Translations under genes and position numbers: made by a program | The notes under the pieces: model-generated | Database searches by the model: none | What the model saw: the letters and a program-made list of their open reading frames with translations, nothing else | Told to the model about the DNA's origin: nothing | DNA from: Globomyces pollinis-pini | Taxonomy: Eukaryota > Chytridiomycota > Chytridiomycetes > Rhizophydiales > Globomycetaceae | Assembly (NCBI GenBank): GCA_025399215.1 | Contig: MU621350.1 | Span: 2,791 to 23,801, forward strand | DNA: 21,011 nucleotides | Reading direction: 5' to 3' | Part shown: in pieces, positions 19,972-21,011 of the stretch | Numbering within the stretch: position 1 is the first letter of the stretch | Layout: every line of letters starts with the position of its first letter

Positions 19972-20655
19972 ATGCAATTCTCTTTGGTTACGATCTTGAC
20001 TCTCCTACAAGCTTCCACTGCCTTGGTCATTGATAATGGCATCTCTAAACGTGATGAATCTTCTGCAATGGACTTTTATAAATCAGTTTATGGTGAACCT
20101 AATGAGTTGGAAAAACGTGCTGTTGGACCTGAAGTTTGCTGTCAATCTCCTTACGTGCCTATTGGAGGTAAATGTGTTGAGCCACATACCATTACGTTTG
20201 ATGAACCACCATACACTGGTGTTGCCGGAAACTTGGTTGATGGATACTTTGGATTAGATTGGCCTCAAGATGGAACTACTATTTACTTTAACAAAAATGT
20301 CTTTTCACTCTTTCCTGGATTGCCAGTCGGTGTCACATCTTATCCAAATGGTCTCATCAATAACTTCTACAGTCAGGTTTTGACTATTGGATCAGATAAT
20401 GGTCTAGCATTTTCAACGGTTTCAGTCCAAATCACCTCCCTTCAAAAACCAACCAACACTGCTCATTTTGTTGGTACTTTCCAAGGAAATCCTGTTGCTT
20501 CTTTTTCAATTGGAATCACTAGCTCAGGCCCAACACTTGTTGATTTGGCCGGAAATGGATTTACCAATATTGACAAATTAACTGTTATTGGTGATGGTGC
20601 CGTAGACAGTTGGGTTGTTATTGATGATCTTATCACTACTTTGACCAATCCATAA
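19972..20655 (+). CDS. Secreted protein with Kex2-processed propeptide
   Basis: Single exon, 227 aa, the only complete gene here without an intron. A signal peptide covers about 1-18 (MQFSLVTILTLLQASTA). Two dibasic sites follow, ISKR at about 24-27 and LEKR at about 46-49, the latter identical to the yeast alpha-factor Kex2 site, so the mature protein probably starts at AVGPEVCC. A short cysteine motif, CCQSPYVPIGGKC, comes next. A beta-rich domain then runs from ITFDE to the end (VDGYFGLDW, FVGTFQGNPVASFSIG, WVVIDDL). The domain resembles widespread fungal secreted proteins with FDD...GL.W and a final DDL/DNL strand, whose function is mostly unknown. AATAAA occurs about 35 bases after the stop. 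Confidence 0.88.
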   Translation: MQFSLVTILTLLQASTALVIDNGISKRDESSAMDFYKSVYGEPNELEKRAVGPEVCCQSPYVPIGGKCVEPHTITFDEPPYTGVAGNLVDGYFGLDWPQDGTTIYFNKNVFSLFPGLPVGVTSYPNGLINNFYSQVLTIGSDNGLAFSTVSVQITSLQKPTNTAHFVGTFQGNPVASFSIGITSSGPTLVDLAGNGFTNIDKLTVIGDGAVDSWVVIDDLITTLTNP

Positions 20656-20884
20656 ATTGGACCAGCGTAGTCTAGTGTATTAGTTTACACAATAAAAAAA
20701 TAGTTGTTATAGATTGTGGTGATTTACTCTCAGATATCTATCTCATAATTGATTTAATTTCTATCGCTACTACCTTCAAGCCTGTAAAGAGTATAATGGG
20801 AATTGAAGTAGAATAGTATCTTTGGTTTGTTTTTATTAAAATTCAAACGCTATCTACGACACGTAAACAAAACATATTTTTACC

Positions 20885-21011
20885 ATGTTTAAATCATTAA
20901 TATACTGCTTAGCAATAACCACCTTCGCTATCAATCCTGAATATCTTAAACCAACTCGAAGAGATGATGAAATACCATGGCAAAACGATGATATTTACAA
21001 ACGAAACCGTA
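20885..21011 (+). CDS. Secreted protein, 5' part only (cut by window end)
   Basis: Starts with ATG at 20885 and stays open for 42 codons to the window edge. The first about 15 residues (MFKSLIYCLAITTFA) form a signal peptide. Dibasic sites RR (about 25-26) and KR (about 39-40) suggest Kex2-type propeptide cleavage. Same orientation as the preceding secreted gene. The visible part is too short for a family call. Confidence 0.55.
   Translation, partial: MFKSLIYCLAITTFAINPEYLKPTRRDDEIPWQNDDIYKRNR

Overview
This is AT-rich nuclear DNA from a eukaryote, most likely a fungus. Fungal signs are Kex2-type Lys-Arg sites in secreted proteins, a Ycf1/Bpt1-like ABCC transporter, a PEX22-like gene and CTAAC/CTAAT branch-point-like motifs. 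An early-diverging lineage is my inference, not something the sequence proves. The standard genetic code fits every gene. No rRNA, confident tRNA, CRISPR array, transposon or virus was seen.

Nearly every gene is broken by extremely short introns, about 23-35 nt, with GT..AG ends and a branch-like CTAAC/CTAAT/TTAAT motif a few bases before the acceptor. Removing them restores continuous, family-consistent proteins. Coordinates below come from splicing by eye. Exon lengths sum to whole codons in every main model, and two pairs of paralogs keep introns at matching positions.

Layout. (1) 400-1398 (+): seven-helix receptor A, cAMP-receptor/Git3-like. (2) 1678-4588 (-): M1 zinc aminopeptidase with a HEAT-like and coiled-coil C-terminus. 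(3) 5225-6161 (+) and 6296-7247 (-): tail-to-tail paralogs of an unrecognised seven-helix family. (4) 7357-9587 (-): long-chain acyl-CoA synthetase ending in Ala-Lys-Leu, a peroxisomal PTS1, with a 65-codon ORF just upstream. (5) 9937-10436 (+): small cysteine-containing secreted protein. (6) 10527-11471 (-): receptor B, paralog of A. (7) 11652-11881 (-): possible tiny secreted protein. (8) 12177-17409 (+): full-length ABCC transporter with an S/T/R-rich tandem-repeat linker between its two halves. (9) About 17630-18055: possible decayed ORF. (10) 18209-19272 (+): PEX22-like peroxisomal membrane anchor. (11) 19972-20655 (+) and 20885-21011 (+, cut by the window end): secreted proteins with dibasic propeptide sites.

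The genes do not form one operon-like pathway. Themes are sensing (four seven-helix genes nested as A> E> <F <B), peroxisomal lipid metabolism (PTS1 acyl-CoA synthetase and PEX22), and secretion (four predicted secreted proteins). The least explained items are the E/F receptor family, the phospho-site-like repeat linker in the ABC transporter, and the ultra-short intron architecture.
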